Shown here in pieces: positions 33,895-44,397 of a stretch of 64,000 nt of DNA (positions are counted from its first letter, which is position 1; every line of letters starts with the position of its first letter). The stretch comes from Caenorhabditis elegans (lineage: Eukaryota > Nematoda > Chromadorea > Rhabditida > Rhabditidae): the NCBI RefSeq assembly GCF_000002985.6, contig NC_003282.8, positions 15,810,001-15,874,000 on the forward strand, given 5' to 3'. The notes beneath the pieces are model-generated. The model saw only the letters and a program-made list of their open reading frames with translations. It ran no database searches and was not told where the DNA came from. Position numbers and translations under genes: made by a program.

Positions 33895-34579
33895 TATTAC
33901 ATATTTAAAAATTCCCATAATTAAATTAATCGTTTTTAGAATTATTTACCCCAATTCAGGATGGCCTGTGACATAGGAGTACACGATGAACCACAAAAAA
34001 TACAGGAATAACTTTAAAAACATGCACTCCAATTTATCGAAATTTACTGAGTATCCTAAGTATTAAGAAATCTGAAACAAACACCCTGAAACATTAGATC
34101 ACACTTTTACTTTTCAAACTATAATCGGCTTCACTATCATGTTAATTGCAGCTTCAATTGTTTCTAGTCGATAAAGTTCAATTTCAAGAAAACACCGGAA
34201 AAAAAATCAAATCGTTTTAACAATTTCAACAATGTCTTAACTGTACAGTGCGAAACACGTTTGTTTGCTGCATCGTTTTTATTGTAAATGGGTTGCATAT
34301 ATTCTTTAACCGCAGCACAGAAATAATAACAATTTACCCAAAACACTTATGTTAATCAAAAATTGAATAAATAGATGTATGTACTTTAATTTGTGAAAAA
34401 AAAATGTTTAACTGTTTCACAAATGATATGAGACAATTCCAAACCAAAAAAATCAAAATGTACTTTTCTGTTTTACTTACTGTGATAATGAAGTAAAAGA
34501 CGCCAACAATTTAATAAATAAGTAAACATTGCTGTTTCATTGTGTTATCATATATACCGTTCTTTATGAATAAATTTAT

Positions 34580-34600
34580 TGGGCTAAACGACTGAGCTAT
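34580..34600 (+). ncRNA. candidate 21U-RNA (piRNA)
   Basis: Core CTGTTTCA at 34532-34539; TATT ends at 34580, spacing 41 nt. Starts TGGGCTAAAC. Confidence 0.55.
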
Positions 34601-34955
34601 TCCAACATTTATTCGAGTTTATGAACCTTGAACGGGTGTATCTTGTTGAAAAACATAGCAAACTTCATGTTAAATAGGAGATAATCACCCTGGCAATCTG
34701 ATTGACGTAGCAGTTGCGCAAAAAAAAACTGGAGAAATTAGGTTAGACACGAGCGCACATAATTATTGTCCACCCTGAATTGTTTTCGAAATTTAAAAAT
34801 GTTACACGCAACTTATTTCATCTTTGAAAATTTTACTGAACCGGTTTTTTCTTGATCAGAGCTGCCAATGCCCGCGAAACCCAAAAAACTTAAGATTTTT
34901 GTTGTTCGACTGTTTCACTGTGGTTTTAACATCAGCTTAGTTTGTATAATCATGT

Positions 34956-34976
34956 TTTTTGTGGCTTATCTAAATC
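34956..34976 (+). ncRNA. candidate 21U-RNA (piRNA)
   Basis: Core CTGTTTCA at 34910-34917; TGTT ends at 34956, spacing 39 nt. Starts TTTTGTGGCT. Confidence 0.55.
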
Positions 34977-36016
34977 CAAACTTTCAATTTCATTTTCGAA
35001 TCACGGGAAACTGTTTAATTACTAATGAACATTTTTGAATTGATATTATTTTAGTGAAACAGTAGAAATTTTATGTCTTGTTGAATTTAATATGAAGTAA
35101 TTTTCTATAACTATCATTGAAGTTACAAGAGAAATTATATTTTAGAAATAGAACAAAAATCTACAACGTCATTTTTTTAATTTGAAACTTTCTAAACTAT
35201 ATATATTGTTTCATATATTCCGTTTCAACAGTTGTATCCGTTCGTTTGTATTTCAATTTTTTAAGTATCCGAGAAAGAAACTTTATATAAAAACGGATGT
35301 GTTCTAGTTATTTCTTACAATTAGAAAAGCTATGGGTTCAACTTTACATTTTTGAAAAAGTAAATGAAAAGTTAATTTTTTGTCTGAAAAATTGCATTCA
35401 CATCATATTTGAAAACAATGTTTTTTTACGATTTGTGTACCTTTTTTTTGAAAAAAATTCATAGAAAAAAATGTCGAACGAATTATCAAGTGTTGAAGAA
35501 GTTATCAAAACAGAATGAAATAGATTTTTCTTGTAATTCAATGTACAAAATTATCCAAGAGTTGTTCCATTGGTCTAGTTGGAAAAAAATATATGCTAAA
35601 AACCAAAAATCTTATTTTTTGTGTGCAATTTTTCACAAAATGGTGAAATTCCAACCTTTAATCTCCATATCACTGCATGCTGAAAAAAAATGACAAAAAG
35701 TATTCCTGTTTCGAAAATATTATATACAAAAATTCTTATCTCAAATTCATTGGTCACACACAACAAAGGCTAAAAATCTGAAAACATATATTTCAAGACT
35801 ATGAGAAACATGCTTCTCAAAACCAATTAGGTTTTAATCGGAAATCAATTCAAATTTGACTGTTTCAAAAATTATGAATATTTACTCTGTTGGAACGGAG
35901 AAAATAAAGTTGAATTTTTTTTTTTGAAGTAAATTTTTGACCGTTTTATTAATGTTATGAGTTTATGGTGAATAAATAAAGTCATTATATTGGAAAACAT
36001 GAGGATGTAGTAAAAT

Positions 36017-36651
36017 TCATTGAAATGCTTCCACAAGCAAACCAACTGAGAGCAGGCTGTAGACACCAAGAACAATGAAATTATACCCCAATGCGATTTT
36101 CAAACTCAGTGTCTCCATTGAACCAAACACTGTAAGTAGGTGAAACGATCTGAAAATTTTAGTTTTTCAAAAAAAATGTTTGTGGAGGGTATGTCACAAA
36201 AACCCAGTTTTTAGCTGCGGACATATTTCTGGTTGGGCTTTTTGACATGATGAGACTGATTGTGAGATAATCAAAAACCCTGTTAGCTCAAAAAATGAGC
36301 TTGCTTGGCAGCGGCCGACATCTCACAGGTCCCACCGGTCACCGTAGGAAAATAGAGTTGGCGGCGAAACCCGTGAGATGTCGGAATACCCGTTTTCTTT
36401 TTACGTTTTCTATCAAAAATAGAATAATTCATAAAACGTTATACTTACAGAGACCAAATAAACGGGACCAAAAATCCCTTATCAAGATCAAAATTGATCT
36501 TCTCGCCGGTTTCTTTGAGTTTCGTATGGAGAAAAAAGTTGTCGATTAGGACAAGCAAGTTGATCACCAATAACTCGTAACTGTGAAAAAATGCGAGGAT
36601 TGTGAAGAACATGTTCAAAAATATAAACCCAAGCTTTGGTGGGCTCGTCAT
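36017..36651 (-). CDS. small multi-pass membrane protein, paralog A (function unknown)
   Basis: Two exons on the minus strand, 36651-36449 and 36149-36017, join in phase to 111 aa. Donor GTAAGT is at 36448 and the acceptor TTTTCAG ends at 36150. The protein is almost entirely hydrophobic: a segment from about residue 10 to 40 containing FFHSYELLVINLLVLID, then VPFIWSL at the junction, then LSLKIALGYNFIVLGVYSLL near the C-terminus. It is clearly paralogous to the plus-strand gene at 37516-38086, sharing NMF, FFHSYEL, VINLLV, VPFIWSL, LLKIA-type and GYN-IVLG blocks. The paralog starts in a tiny upstream exon. The corresponding position here reads TTG instead of ATG, so I start at the ATG right after the acceptor TTTGCAG. 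I do not recognise the family. The intron holds a palindromic repeat copy at 36300-36390. Confidence 0.7.
36300..36390. repeat. palindromic repeat copy in paralog A intron
   Basis: CGACATCTCACAGGTCCCAC on the left faces GGCGAAACCCGTGAGATGTCGG on the right. Confidence 0.6.
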
Positions 36652-37069
36652 CTGCAAAGTTGGGTGTTAATTTGAAAATTGAAACGGCAAATTTTCAAAC
36701 CTTGAAAAAGAGGCAAGTGGGTGAATGTGTGAACTGGGTAAACAGTCTTTATCAAATTGCCATTTCGTTTTATAGCAAGTTTATGAGTGAGGAAGTCTGA
36801 GGAATTTTTGTCAATAGGAAATGTGAATTTACCAACAAACTGCTTGCATAAAGGGATATGACACGTTTTTTTTTAAATCGACTTTAAGTTACATTTTATG
36901 CTGCAAATTCTTGTTTTTCACTATTCCCCCAAAAATAGTAACATGAACATTTTTAGAAACATTTTGCTTCATAACGTTTCTTTGAAACAGCGTTTTTTTC
37001 CAAAAATCATTGTGACTGTTTAATAGAAATTTTGCAAGGAATTTGCTCTTTCTCACGCTTCAAAAAGTT

Positions 37070-37310
37070 TAAAATGCATTGATACTTTGATAAACCTGTG
37101 CTCCGTAAAGCGAACAGTTCAAATTTTCATTTTTCAAAGCTACCAGTTCCCTTTCAGGCAGTTCTCTTATACTTCTCAACATGTTCTTCACGATCTTCAC
37201 CTTTTTTCACAGTTACGAGCCTTTTTTTTTTTAAATCAATTTACTTGTAACTGTGGAGACATTTGTTTGGAAAATACTTCACTTCATATTTGCGTAAATA
37301 TAACACTTGA
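37070..37310 (+). pseudogene. broken third copy of the small membrane-protein family
   Basis: After an acceptor-like TTTCAG (37153-37158) the frame reads SSLILLNMFFTIFTFFHSYE, matching the paralogs' conserved block. The run of T at about 37210-37221 then shifts the frame. The continuation INLLVTVETFVW is in another frame and matches INLLVILDTLFL of the 37516 gene. The upstream sequence (AAATGCA...GATAAA...CTGT...CTCC) also resembles the region just before the 37516 ATG, so promoter and exon 1 were duplicated too. No convincing second half is visible. It is an ordinary host pseudogene between two apparently intact relatives. Confidence 0.65.
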
Positions 37311-37515
37311 AATAAATAAATTTCGAGTATAATTTCTTCAAAAAAATAATGTTTCACATTTTCGATTTAAATTAGTCAGTAATATTTTAAACATTATGAC
37401 GAAGAAGTTCAAAAAAAAAAGAATTTTCCTCAGAGTTCCTCTCTCCTTCCTCACTCTTCACACAAGTATTAAATGCACGGGTACTACTGATAAAACTGTA
37501 TTCTCCCACACTACA

Positions 37516-38086
37516 ATGCCGTCTCTTCGAGGTTTGAAAATTCATATTTCCAAAGTTTCCAAAGTTTCTTAAGTTCCATTTTCAGATATCTGTCCAGGAC
37601 TTCCGTTCACTTATTTGAACATGTTCATCACAGTTTTCGCATTTTTTCACAGTTACGAGCTTTTCGTGATCAACTTGCTTGTAATTTTGGACACTCTTTT
37701 TTTACTTCCGAAAAGTGAAAAAATCCGCGAGCAGAACAAGTATGAACTGATAATGTTTGTCTTGGTCCCGTTTATTTGGTCGCTGTAAGTATTGGTTTTC
37801 GGTTTCAAATTGTGGCAAAATGTGTTTAATTGCTGAAAAGTCGTTATTTTACTTCTGACATTTAACGGGATTTGCCACTCACTTTGTTTTTCAATAATAC
37901 CTCGCAAAGCCTGGGAGATGTCGGGTGCAAAGTCTACTAAAATCTGATTTTTTCAGGTGTATTCACTCGATTCTGTCGTTCGGATCAACAGATACAATCC
38001 TCTTGAAAATCGCATTCGGTTATAATTGTATTGTTCTTGGTATCTACAGTTTTCTATCAATTACTTTGGTCGTCATTTCCTTTTAG
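37516..38086 (+). CDS. small multi-pass membrane protein, paralog B (function unknown)
   Basis: Three exons, 37516-37531, 37586-37784 and 37957-38086, join in phase to 114 aa (N-terminus MPSLRDICPGLPF). Splice sites are GTTTGA, GTAAGT, TTTTCAG and TTTTTCAG. Hydrophobic segments lie at about 15-45, 60-82 and 86-113, suggesting three or four membrane spans. A short charged stretch (KSEKIREQNKYE) sits between the first and second. It pairs head-to-head with paralog A on the opposite strand, about 0.9 kb away, with a broken copy between, so an inverted local duplication is likely. No signal peptide with a clear cleavage site and no family motif I can name. Two shortened relatives of 7TM chemoreceptors would be one explanation, but this is a guess. 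Confidence 0.75.
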
Positions 38087-38325
38087 TAAATTTCAATTTT
38101 TTAAAATTGCACTTTTTCGGAGAGCGCCCGACACTTGCCGAGTTTCTACAAACACCGCAAGGTGTCGGGTGTGATGTTTAATATAGAGTCGCGGAACCCA
38201 TGATATGTCGGTAGCAGTGAAAAGTTCAGGAATATTGAGACTATTACAGACAATTTTTGCAGTATGGTTTCCCAATTTCCTAATAAATTATCATTTCAGA
38301 GTGGTCTTCAATTGTGTTCTAATTT

Positions 38326-38346
38326 TATTTGAAAAAACTTCTTAGA
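38326..38346 (-). ncRNA. candidate 21U-RNA (piRNA)
   Basis: Core TGAAACAG (minus) at 38385-38392; U at 38346, spacing 39 nt. Starts TCTAAGAAGT. Confidence 0.6.
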
Positions 38347-38947
38347 ATGATTAACAAAGGTTGCAAATTGTTATGTTATAAATCTGAAACAGAAAAAAAA
38401 ATTGTTCATGTTTATGAAATTTGTGAAATGTACTGTTTCAAAAAGTTGTTTTCGTCAGTTTCATTACAGTTTTAAAGTTGTCAAATAAACAGTCGAAAAC
38501 TACAAATTTTAAAGTAAAAATAATAATTGGATTTCAGAAATTTTTGCATTTTCCATGAGAAGTTGCAGTGCAGTTACTTTGTAAATTTCAAATAATTTGA
38601 TTCTAGAACAATCCCTGAATTCAGATAAAAAATTAATACTGAAAATCACGCCAAAAATGTTCCCTTCAATTTTCAAATTATCCAACTTTGAGAATTCCAA
38701 TAAAATTCTAATAAACAAGTTTTCTTTAGTTGCCAACATAAAAAAATGAATTTTTTAAAAACATTTTTTAATGACGTCATCAAATCGATTTTATATAGTT
38801 TTTATTTCTGTGTCATTCTTTGCCCACAAAATCCACTGGACTGTTTGCCAGGTAGTTCTTATTTTCTACTGATTCAGTTATTTTTTAAATACGATCTGAA
38901 AACACTGTCAGTGCGAGAAAGATACACATGAAAAGTTGATTGTGCTA

Positions 38948-39120
38948 ATATTACGGGACCATGGATCATGGATCATGAGAATGCCTATTTACTGGTGCCA
39001 AATTATTGGCAATCCGCGACAGCGAGAGAGCATGTGGCGAAGAGAGACGCAGACCCCTTCGCTACGAGATATTTGCCGCCAGAAAAGTAGGCATTCTCAT
39101 GATCTCATGGTTCCGTAATA
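38948..39120. mobile_element. MITE with TATTACGG inverted ends
   Basis: The left end ATATTACGGGACCATG and the right end CATGGTTCCGTAATAT are inverted, followed inward by CATGAGAATGCCTA and TAGGCATTCTCATG. That makes arms of about 35 bp around a GC-richer centre. TA-type flanks suggest a Tc/mariner-like MITE. Non-coding, about 170 bp. Confidence 0.75.
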
Positions 39121-39991
39121 TAAATAATCAAAGTTTTAGAACAATATTTTTTTAAACTTCTCACCAATCAGTGACAGTTTTCTATAGGTTCCAGTGATAC
39201 GCCAATTTTTGTGTGGGATGAGAGGAGACGCAGACGACGAGACACCCTGCGTCTCTGCTCAATATATGCTGGTACACTCAATTTTCTGAACATAAAAAAA
39301 TAAATATAAATATGATTCAAAACATACAAATTTCACTCGACGATTTTTCAAGTAGGCAACAAATTTTCTTTACAGTTTCAATATGAGCACAAGTTTTTCG
39401 ATTTAAAAACGCTTCAATATTCATATGGTAGAAAAAAGCATAATCCGATGAGTACATAAAATATTTTGAAATTTTATAGCCGTTTCAGCAGAAATAGAAA
39501 AAGGCTTCTAAAACACACATTTTCACTGATTGATTTGAAATCCTTCTGAAAAATGTCAAAAAATTACAAAAAAAACTGTTCCTGAATATCCATAAGATGT
39601 GATCGGAATTATGAAATTTATTGGAATATCCTTTTTTTGGTGCCTAACTGACTAAAAAATCTATTAGACCGTATGAAGCTTTCTGTATCTTTTTAAAATG
39701 AAAAAAAAAATCACCGTTTCATATATGTCACATAAACACCGGGTGAAGTTTGAACTTCATTGATATTCATTCATTGGTTCTTTGGTAATAATGGTAATTT
39801 CTCTAATTCTCCCGAAAAGTGGTCAATAGCTCCCGACAGAATCAACAATTTGCCATTTCTTCTTCCCTTTCCCTACTGCAACCTCTGCACCTGGAGCACT
39901 CTATCATTCCAGAAAACTGATAAGAGAAGTTCCTTGTGTCATATGCCTTTACCGCCTAACTGAAAGTGTATTCTTTTCTCAATTTCTGAAA

Positions 39992-42737
39992 ATGGACAGA
40001 AAACCTTCGAGTAGCTCGTCAACAGGTCCACCTGCACCAGTTGTAAGTTAATTTTTTTGCGAAAAATTTTCAGAGGAATTTTTGTACAATTTCATTTAAT
40101 TGTTAAATTTGGTAGGGAAACACAAATTTTTATTTATATTGCATTTTTTATGTGCCGTTTCAGAATGTTAAATCATGATTTTAGTTAGAATTCATTGAAC
40201 TTACGATGTTCTTATCAGTTTTCAATCCCGCAAAATGTCGGGCGCTGCATAAAACTGCCAAATTCACCAATTTCCAGATCCAACGAAAAACTCGAGACTC
40301 CGACCTATGCTTGACATCTGATATTCCGAAAATTCCCCCCAACTGTATTGACGAACTGAATAGCCATTTTCTTGGGAAGGGAACTTTTGGTGTTGTGGAG
40401 AAGACAAAGTATCGGAAAACTAGAGATGATACTTATAGGTTAGTTTTATCTGTTTTCATACCGTAACTTTATTAAAATAGATTTTGCTCTCGCAGAGTTC
40501 AAATAATGTTGAAACAAAAAAAAATTATTTTAATTATTTTAAAAATTTTCTTCCAAACTTTGAAATTATAAAATTCCAGACCAGCAGCCATCAAATACGC
40601 ATCTGCAACACATTTGTCAATTCTGAAAAGAGAGGCCAAACACATGTGGAACCTGCGGAATCACGTCAATATCATAAAGTATCGAAACTTTTGCAATAAG
40701 TGCCAAAAATAAAAATTTCAGAATCTATGGAATGTACGAAAGTCATCGCAACGGCCAAGGCCTCGTCATGGAGTATATGGATTGTGGATGTGTGGCCGAT
40801 TGTGAGTTATGGCGTCTGACCAATCAGCAATGTTGGCCACGCCCCCTAGATCAACGTTGATTGGTTGGCCACAACTTTAAGATTTTTTGCAGTGATCTAC
40901 GATCGGAAAAATATCGAATACAAAATGGACCACGTGGCTTCATGGATGTACCAATTGTCCTCTGCAGTAAACTTTTTCCACTCCAAAGATCAAATTCACA
41001 GAGATTTGAAACTGCAAAAGTATGTTTAGTATAGGAACCCGTTAGATGTCGGGTGCAGTTTGCCGTACTTAACGTTGATCCTAAGCGGCCGACACTTATC
41101 GGGTTCCACCACAAGCGGAACCCGGGAAATGTCTGGCGCTCATCTTTTTTTTTCACTACTTTCTTTTCCAGTATGCTCCTTTCCCACCATCATCGAACTT
41201 TGAAAATCTGTGATTTTGGAACCTTCACATCAATTCACCAATCAATGACGTCAAATCGCGGAAGCCCCATCACAATGGCTCCGGAAATCTTTCGATGTGA
41301 GCCGTACAACATGAAAGCTGACATTTTCAGTATCGGAATCATCATGTGGCAAATGATTGCCAGAGATCACCCGTACACAATGAATATGCCAATTACACCG
41401 TTTTTGTACAATGTTGCCACCAGAAATTTACGTCCTCACGAGATTGAGTGCAATCCGATTTTGTCGAATTTTTATAAGAGGTGTTGGAGTGATAATCCAG
41501 CCAGTAGACCGACATCTGCAGATTGTGTAGAGTATTTCAGGTGTCTGAGAAGTGTGAGTTAAATTTTCAACTGAACATTTTTTACCAATGATAATACACC
41601 ACAAGACTACAATTCTTTAAACTAAATATTCTGAAACAGTGAAAATTTTTATCATTTTTGGTTCATCATTTTGTAATTTTTTTGATAATTTTTTTATTAC
41701 TTATCCGGTATTGAATTTCGGTGCGGATGATATCTACATAAAACTTTTTCAAAAAAAATTTCTGTTTCAAAACTTTCATGAAACAAACAGAAACGTTTAC
41801 GATTTTATTTTCTCATTCCTTTCCCAAAAAAACTCTTCCCAACTGATAGTGGTACTTTTGAAAAAAAAAATCAGTTTTTTACCTTCAGGAGTACCCAAAT
41901 GGAAATGTCCCCCTATGGGATCCGGCCTCCGGTGCATCAAATACTGTCAAAATCCCCAAGTCTCAGCCAGGAGGACGTTCTCCATTGGTATGTGCTCTTC
42001 GTATTATCTTGTTATTTTTTGATGCAGCCGACATTTTCCGGGTTTTGGTGCACACCATGACCCGGAAAATGTCGGTGGAACCGACTACTATTCAAAAAAA
42101 AATCCATAAAAATTTCAGCCTCTACCCAAAACAGAGATAACTCCAGATGTAAAACCTAAAGAAGTTGCCCCAGCAAAAGTTCAGGAAACGCCAGCACTTC
42201 TTCCAGATACCCTAAAAGTACCTAAAGTAGAACGCCAAATTAGCAATGAGGAAGAGAAACAGAAAATTTTTATGACAGCTCTTTCGAATGAGGATACGAG
42301 GGTAATTTGATCTTGTAAAAGATAATCTCCTAAAATTTCCATTTTCAGCCAATTGATCCAAATGAGGGGGATGAAAGTTCACTTGAGCTCTACCATCAAC
42401 ATTGTCTGGTCAATCTGAATTATGCCGAAGTTTTGTTAGCCAAGAAGGAGGCGATAAATGAAAAGTTAGTTTTTGACGTTAAAAAGCAGCGACCAACATC
42501 TAGCGGGCCCGGTAGGTGTCGGGCGCTTCATTTTAGTTTATAATGGCGCCCCATCAATGTCGGCTGCTATCCTCAAGTTGTATATATATATATTTCAGAC
42601 ACAAATTGGTCCAAAAGTGGGCAGAACACGAACGAACTTTGGAACTTCTCGAACGTATCGCTTGCCTGGAGCAAGAGATTGCTTACCAAGAATGCAATAA
42701 TGCAAAAGAAAAATCGAGTTTTTCTGTGAGAATGTGA
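39992..42737 (+). CDS. TAK1/MOM-4-like MAP kinase kinase kinase
   Basis: Ten exons join in phase to 478 aa: 39992-40042, 40278-40438, 40580-40678, 40722-40801, 40893-41019, 41172-41553, 41889-41987, 42119-42301, 42349-42464, 42599-42737. All catalytic features are present: glycine loop GKGTFG (50-55), Lys76 in AAIK, Glu90, HRDLK (166-170), DFG (187-189), APE (209-211). The activation segment MTSNRGSPITMAPE and the HRDLKLQN loop resemble TAK1 and worm MOM-4, which act upstream of the NLK-type kinase LIT-1 in Wnt/MAPK signalling. After the kinase domain (to about 300) come a Pro/Lys-rich linker and a Glu/Lys/Leu-rich end (about 410-470) that could form a coiled coil, as in TAK1. I recall a MOM-4 paralog next to daf-38 (Y105C5A.24) and think this is it. 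Almost every intron holds a palindromic repeat or piRNA motif. Confidence 0.85.
41025..41145. repeat. palindromic repeat copies in kinase intron 5
   Basis: GGAACCCGTTAGATGTCGGG, CGGCCGACACTTATCGGGTT and CGGAACCCGGGAAATGTCTG alternate in inverted orientation. Similar copies sit in other introns of this gene at 40225-40250, 42025-42085 and 42485-42565. Confidence 0.6.
41573..41593 (-). ncRNA. candidate 21U-RNA in kinase intron 6, antisense
   Basis: Core TGAAACAG (minus) at 41632-41639; U at 41593, spacing 39 nt. Starts TATCATTGGT. Confidence 0.6.
41809..41829 (+). ncRNA. candidate 21U-RNA in kinase intron 6, sense
   Basis: Core CTGTTTCA at 41762-41769; TATT ends at 41809, spacing 40 nt. Starts TTCTCATTCC. 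Confidence 0.6.
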
Positions 42738-43191
42738 CTGATAAATTAAATTTTTACTTTTTTTTTCAAGCTATGTATATGAATTTTGTTCTTTGTTCTG
42801 ATGGAAATTATCATCTTGATGTTTATTAGTTTTTTAACTTCTTTCTAAAATAGTTTTCTGTTCGAAATTTTCTGTCTGAAACTCATAAATGTTATTCGAG
42901 CATGCAGATGATGTAACGGAAAAATTTCAAAAACTGTTACATATATCAAGTAGTTGATATTGTCACAAACTGTATTGAAATACATGTTTTTGATGTTACT
43001 TGAATAAGGCAAAATGTGTATTGAAATACACTTTTTAATTTCACGACACTACTTGAATAACCCTATAATTTGATGAGGCGGTGCGCACTCTTCGCAACTA
43101 CACAAGAAAGAGACGCAGACCGCCTGTCGGTATCCCCCACTACTACACTCAAACAGAGTGCAACAGTAAGTTAACACGATAGGAAAACCTG

Positions 43192-43425
43192 ATTGGGTAA
43201 TTGAACCAACAATGTACTCGTTGCCATAGACTTATTAAAATGCGACGACATACACCGAGCGAGGACGACGCACGTCATCGCCTCCCCGTTTTGACGAGAC
43301 ACTGCGAGCCTTAAACGGTCAATACAACGGGGGAGGCGATGACGTGCGTCGTCCTCGATCGGTGTCTGTCGTCGCATTTAAATAAGTCTATGGCAACGAG
43401 TCGATCGTTGGTTCAATTACCCAAT
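43192..43425. mobile_element. fold-back element with arms of about 100 bp
   Basis: ATTGGGTAATTGAACCAAC on the left is mirrored by GTTGGTTCAATTACCCAAT on the right. The arms continue through GCGACGACA and GAGGACGACGCACGTCATCG to a loop of about 35 nt. Transcribed, it would give a long hairpin. No coding region. Confidence 0.85.
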
Positions 43426-43712
43426 TTAAGGTAATATCAAGGACTTGCGAAAGCAAATCTTTGATCTGGCGGGGAGCCAGCTAACTTCCTCCCGCATCTC
43501 TCTTCGGAGAGTCCAGGGTTACGGTAATTTTGGGCGGTCGTTGTTGGGTGCCGCATGTGTTCGACCCTCGCTAAGTGTGAGGGGGCCGGGTAAAACCGCA
43601 CGTTCGAACGGTAAGCCCAACTCTCCAGTCTTCCGTCCTGAAGGAGTCTGGGTTTGTCTCTGCTAAGGATGACGTTTTCGGGGTTCTGAGAGGGTCGCTG
43701 TTTCCTCTCTGA

Positions 43713-43994
43713 TAGGGCTGTGCAACCGGACGTCCGGTTTTTCGGACGCGTGTGCGTCCGGCGTCCGGAAAAACCGGACGCTTGTGCGTCCGGCGTCCGG
43801 TTTTTTTGTTTTTTGTTTACATCTCAGTGAGACTGAGTGAGATTGTAAACAAAAAACAAAAAAACAAATTTTCGGACGTCCGAAAAACCGGACGCCGGAC
43901 GCACACGCGTCCGGTTTTTTCGGACGCCGGACGCACACGCATCCGGACACCGGACGTCCGAATTCGTCCGAATTCGTCCGATTGCACAGCCCTA
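43713..43994. mobile_element. hAT-like MITE, palindromic, with 8-bp target duplication
   Basis: TAGGGCTGTGCAA and TTGCACAGCCCTA form the ends. The flanks CTCTCTGA at 43705-43712 and 43995-44002 are a perfect 8-bp target duplication. The body is CGTCCGG-type palindromic repeats around an A/T-rich centre. The Arg-rich ORFs here are artefacts. Confidence 0.9.
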
Positions 43995-44069
43995 CTCTCT
44001 GACGACCCTGATGCTGTCGACGCACGGGTATGGTGTTCATCGTAGTTTTCTACGATCAGCATCATTGAT

Positions 44070-44397
44070 GGGCAAACCCATAGACACCTTCTAGGGTTTG
44101 AGGAAGGGCTGCCTAGGTCCAGGGGATGGGCTGCCTAGGGTTTGGGGAAGGGCTAGGGCATGGGGAAGGGCTGCCTGGGGCCTGGGGTCGGGCTGCCTAG
44201 GGTCTGTTGAAGGGCTGCCGAGGGCCTGGGGTAGGGCCGCCTAGGGTCTGGGGAAGGGCTGTCCAGGATCTCGGGAAGGGCTGCCTAGGGTCTGGGGAAG
44301 GGCTGCCCAGGGTCTCGGGAAGGGCTGCCTAGGGCCTGGGGTAGGACTGCCGAGGATCTCGGGAAGGGCTGCCTAGGGTCTGGGGTAGGGCTGCCCC
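44070..44397. repeat. G-rich minisatellite, unit about 22 bp, about 15 copies
   Basis: The unit is GGGCTGCCTAGGGTCTGGGG plus AA, with variants. It contains repeated GGG runs, so quadruplex formation is possible on the + strand. Confidence 0.9.

Larger units (their letters stand above)
17700..36010. other. gene-free 18-kb core of the piRNA cluster
   Basis: No convincing protein gene. The block contains a large duplication (18070-22800 and 23860-26630), a hAT-like MITE, a TIR element, two further Helitron-type elements and many 21U-RNA candidates. Exact cores without a good YRNT: 25377-25384 (+), 25517-25524 (-), 28398-28405 (-, nearest 44), 31080-31087 (-), 32315-32322 (+), 34412-34419 (+), 35055-35062 (-, 37), 35860-35867 (+). 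Many seven-of-eight variants (ATGTTTCA, TTGTTTCA, TGAAACAT) are also present. Confidence 0.6.
38090..39985. other. intergenic region between paralog B and the kinase gene
   Basis: Contains a palindromic repeat remnant (38120-38215, GCGCCCGACACTTGCCGAG with its partial inverse), an exact core at 38433-38440 (+) lacking a good YRNT, one minus-strand 21U candidate, and a TIR element (38948-39120). Promoter-type DNA presumably lies before 39992 but nothing specific stands out. Confidence 0.5.

Noticed and set aside
41053-41171. N-terminal extension of the kinase ORF at 41172
   Set aside because: It is intron 5 read through; the acceptor TTTTCCAG and the phase with exon 5 show the true boundary.
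43663-44065. Arg-rich ORFs on both strands
   Set aside because: They run through the CGTCCGG palindrome of the hAT-like MITE.
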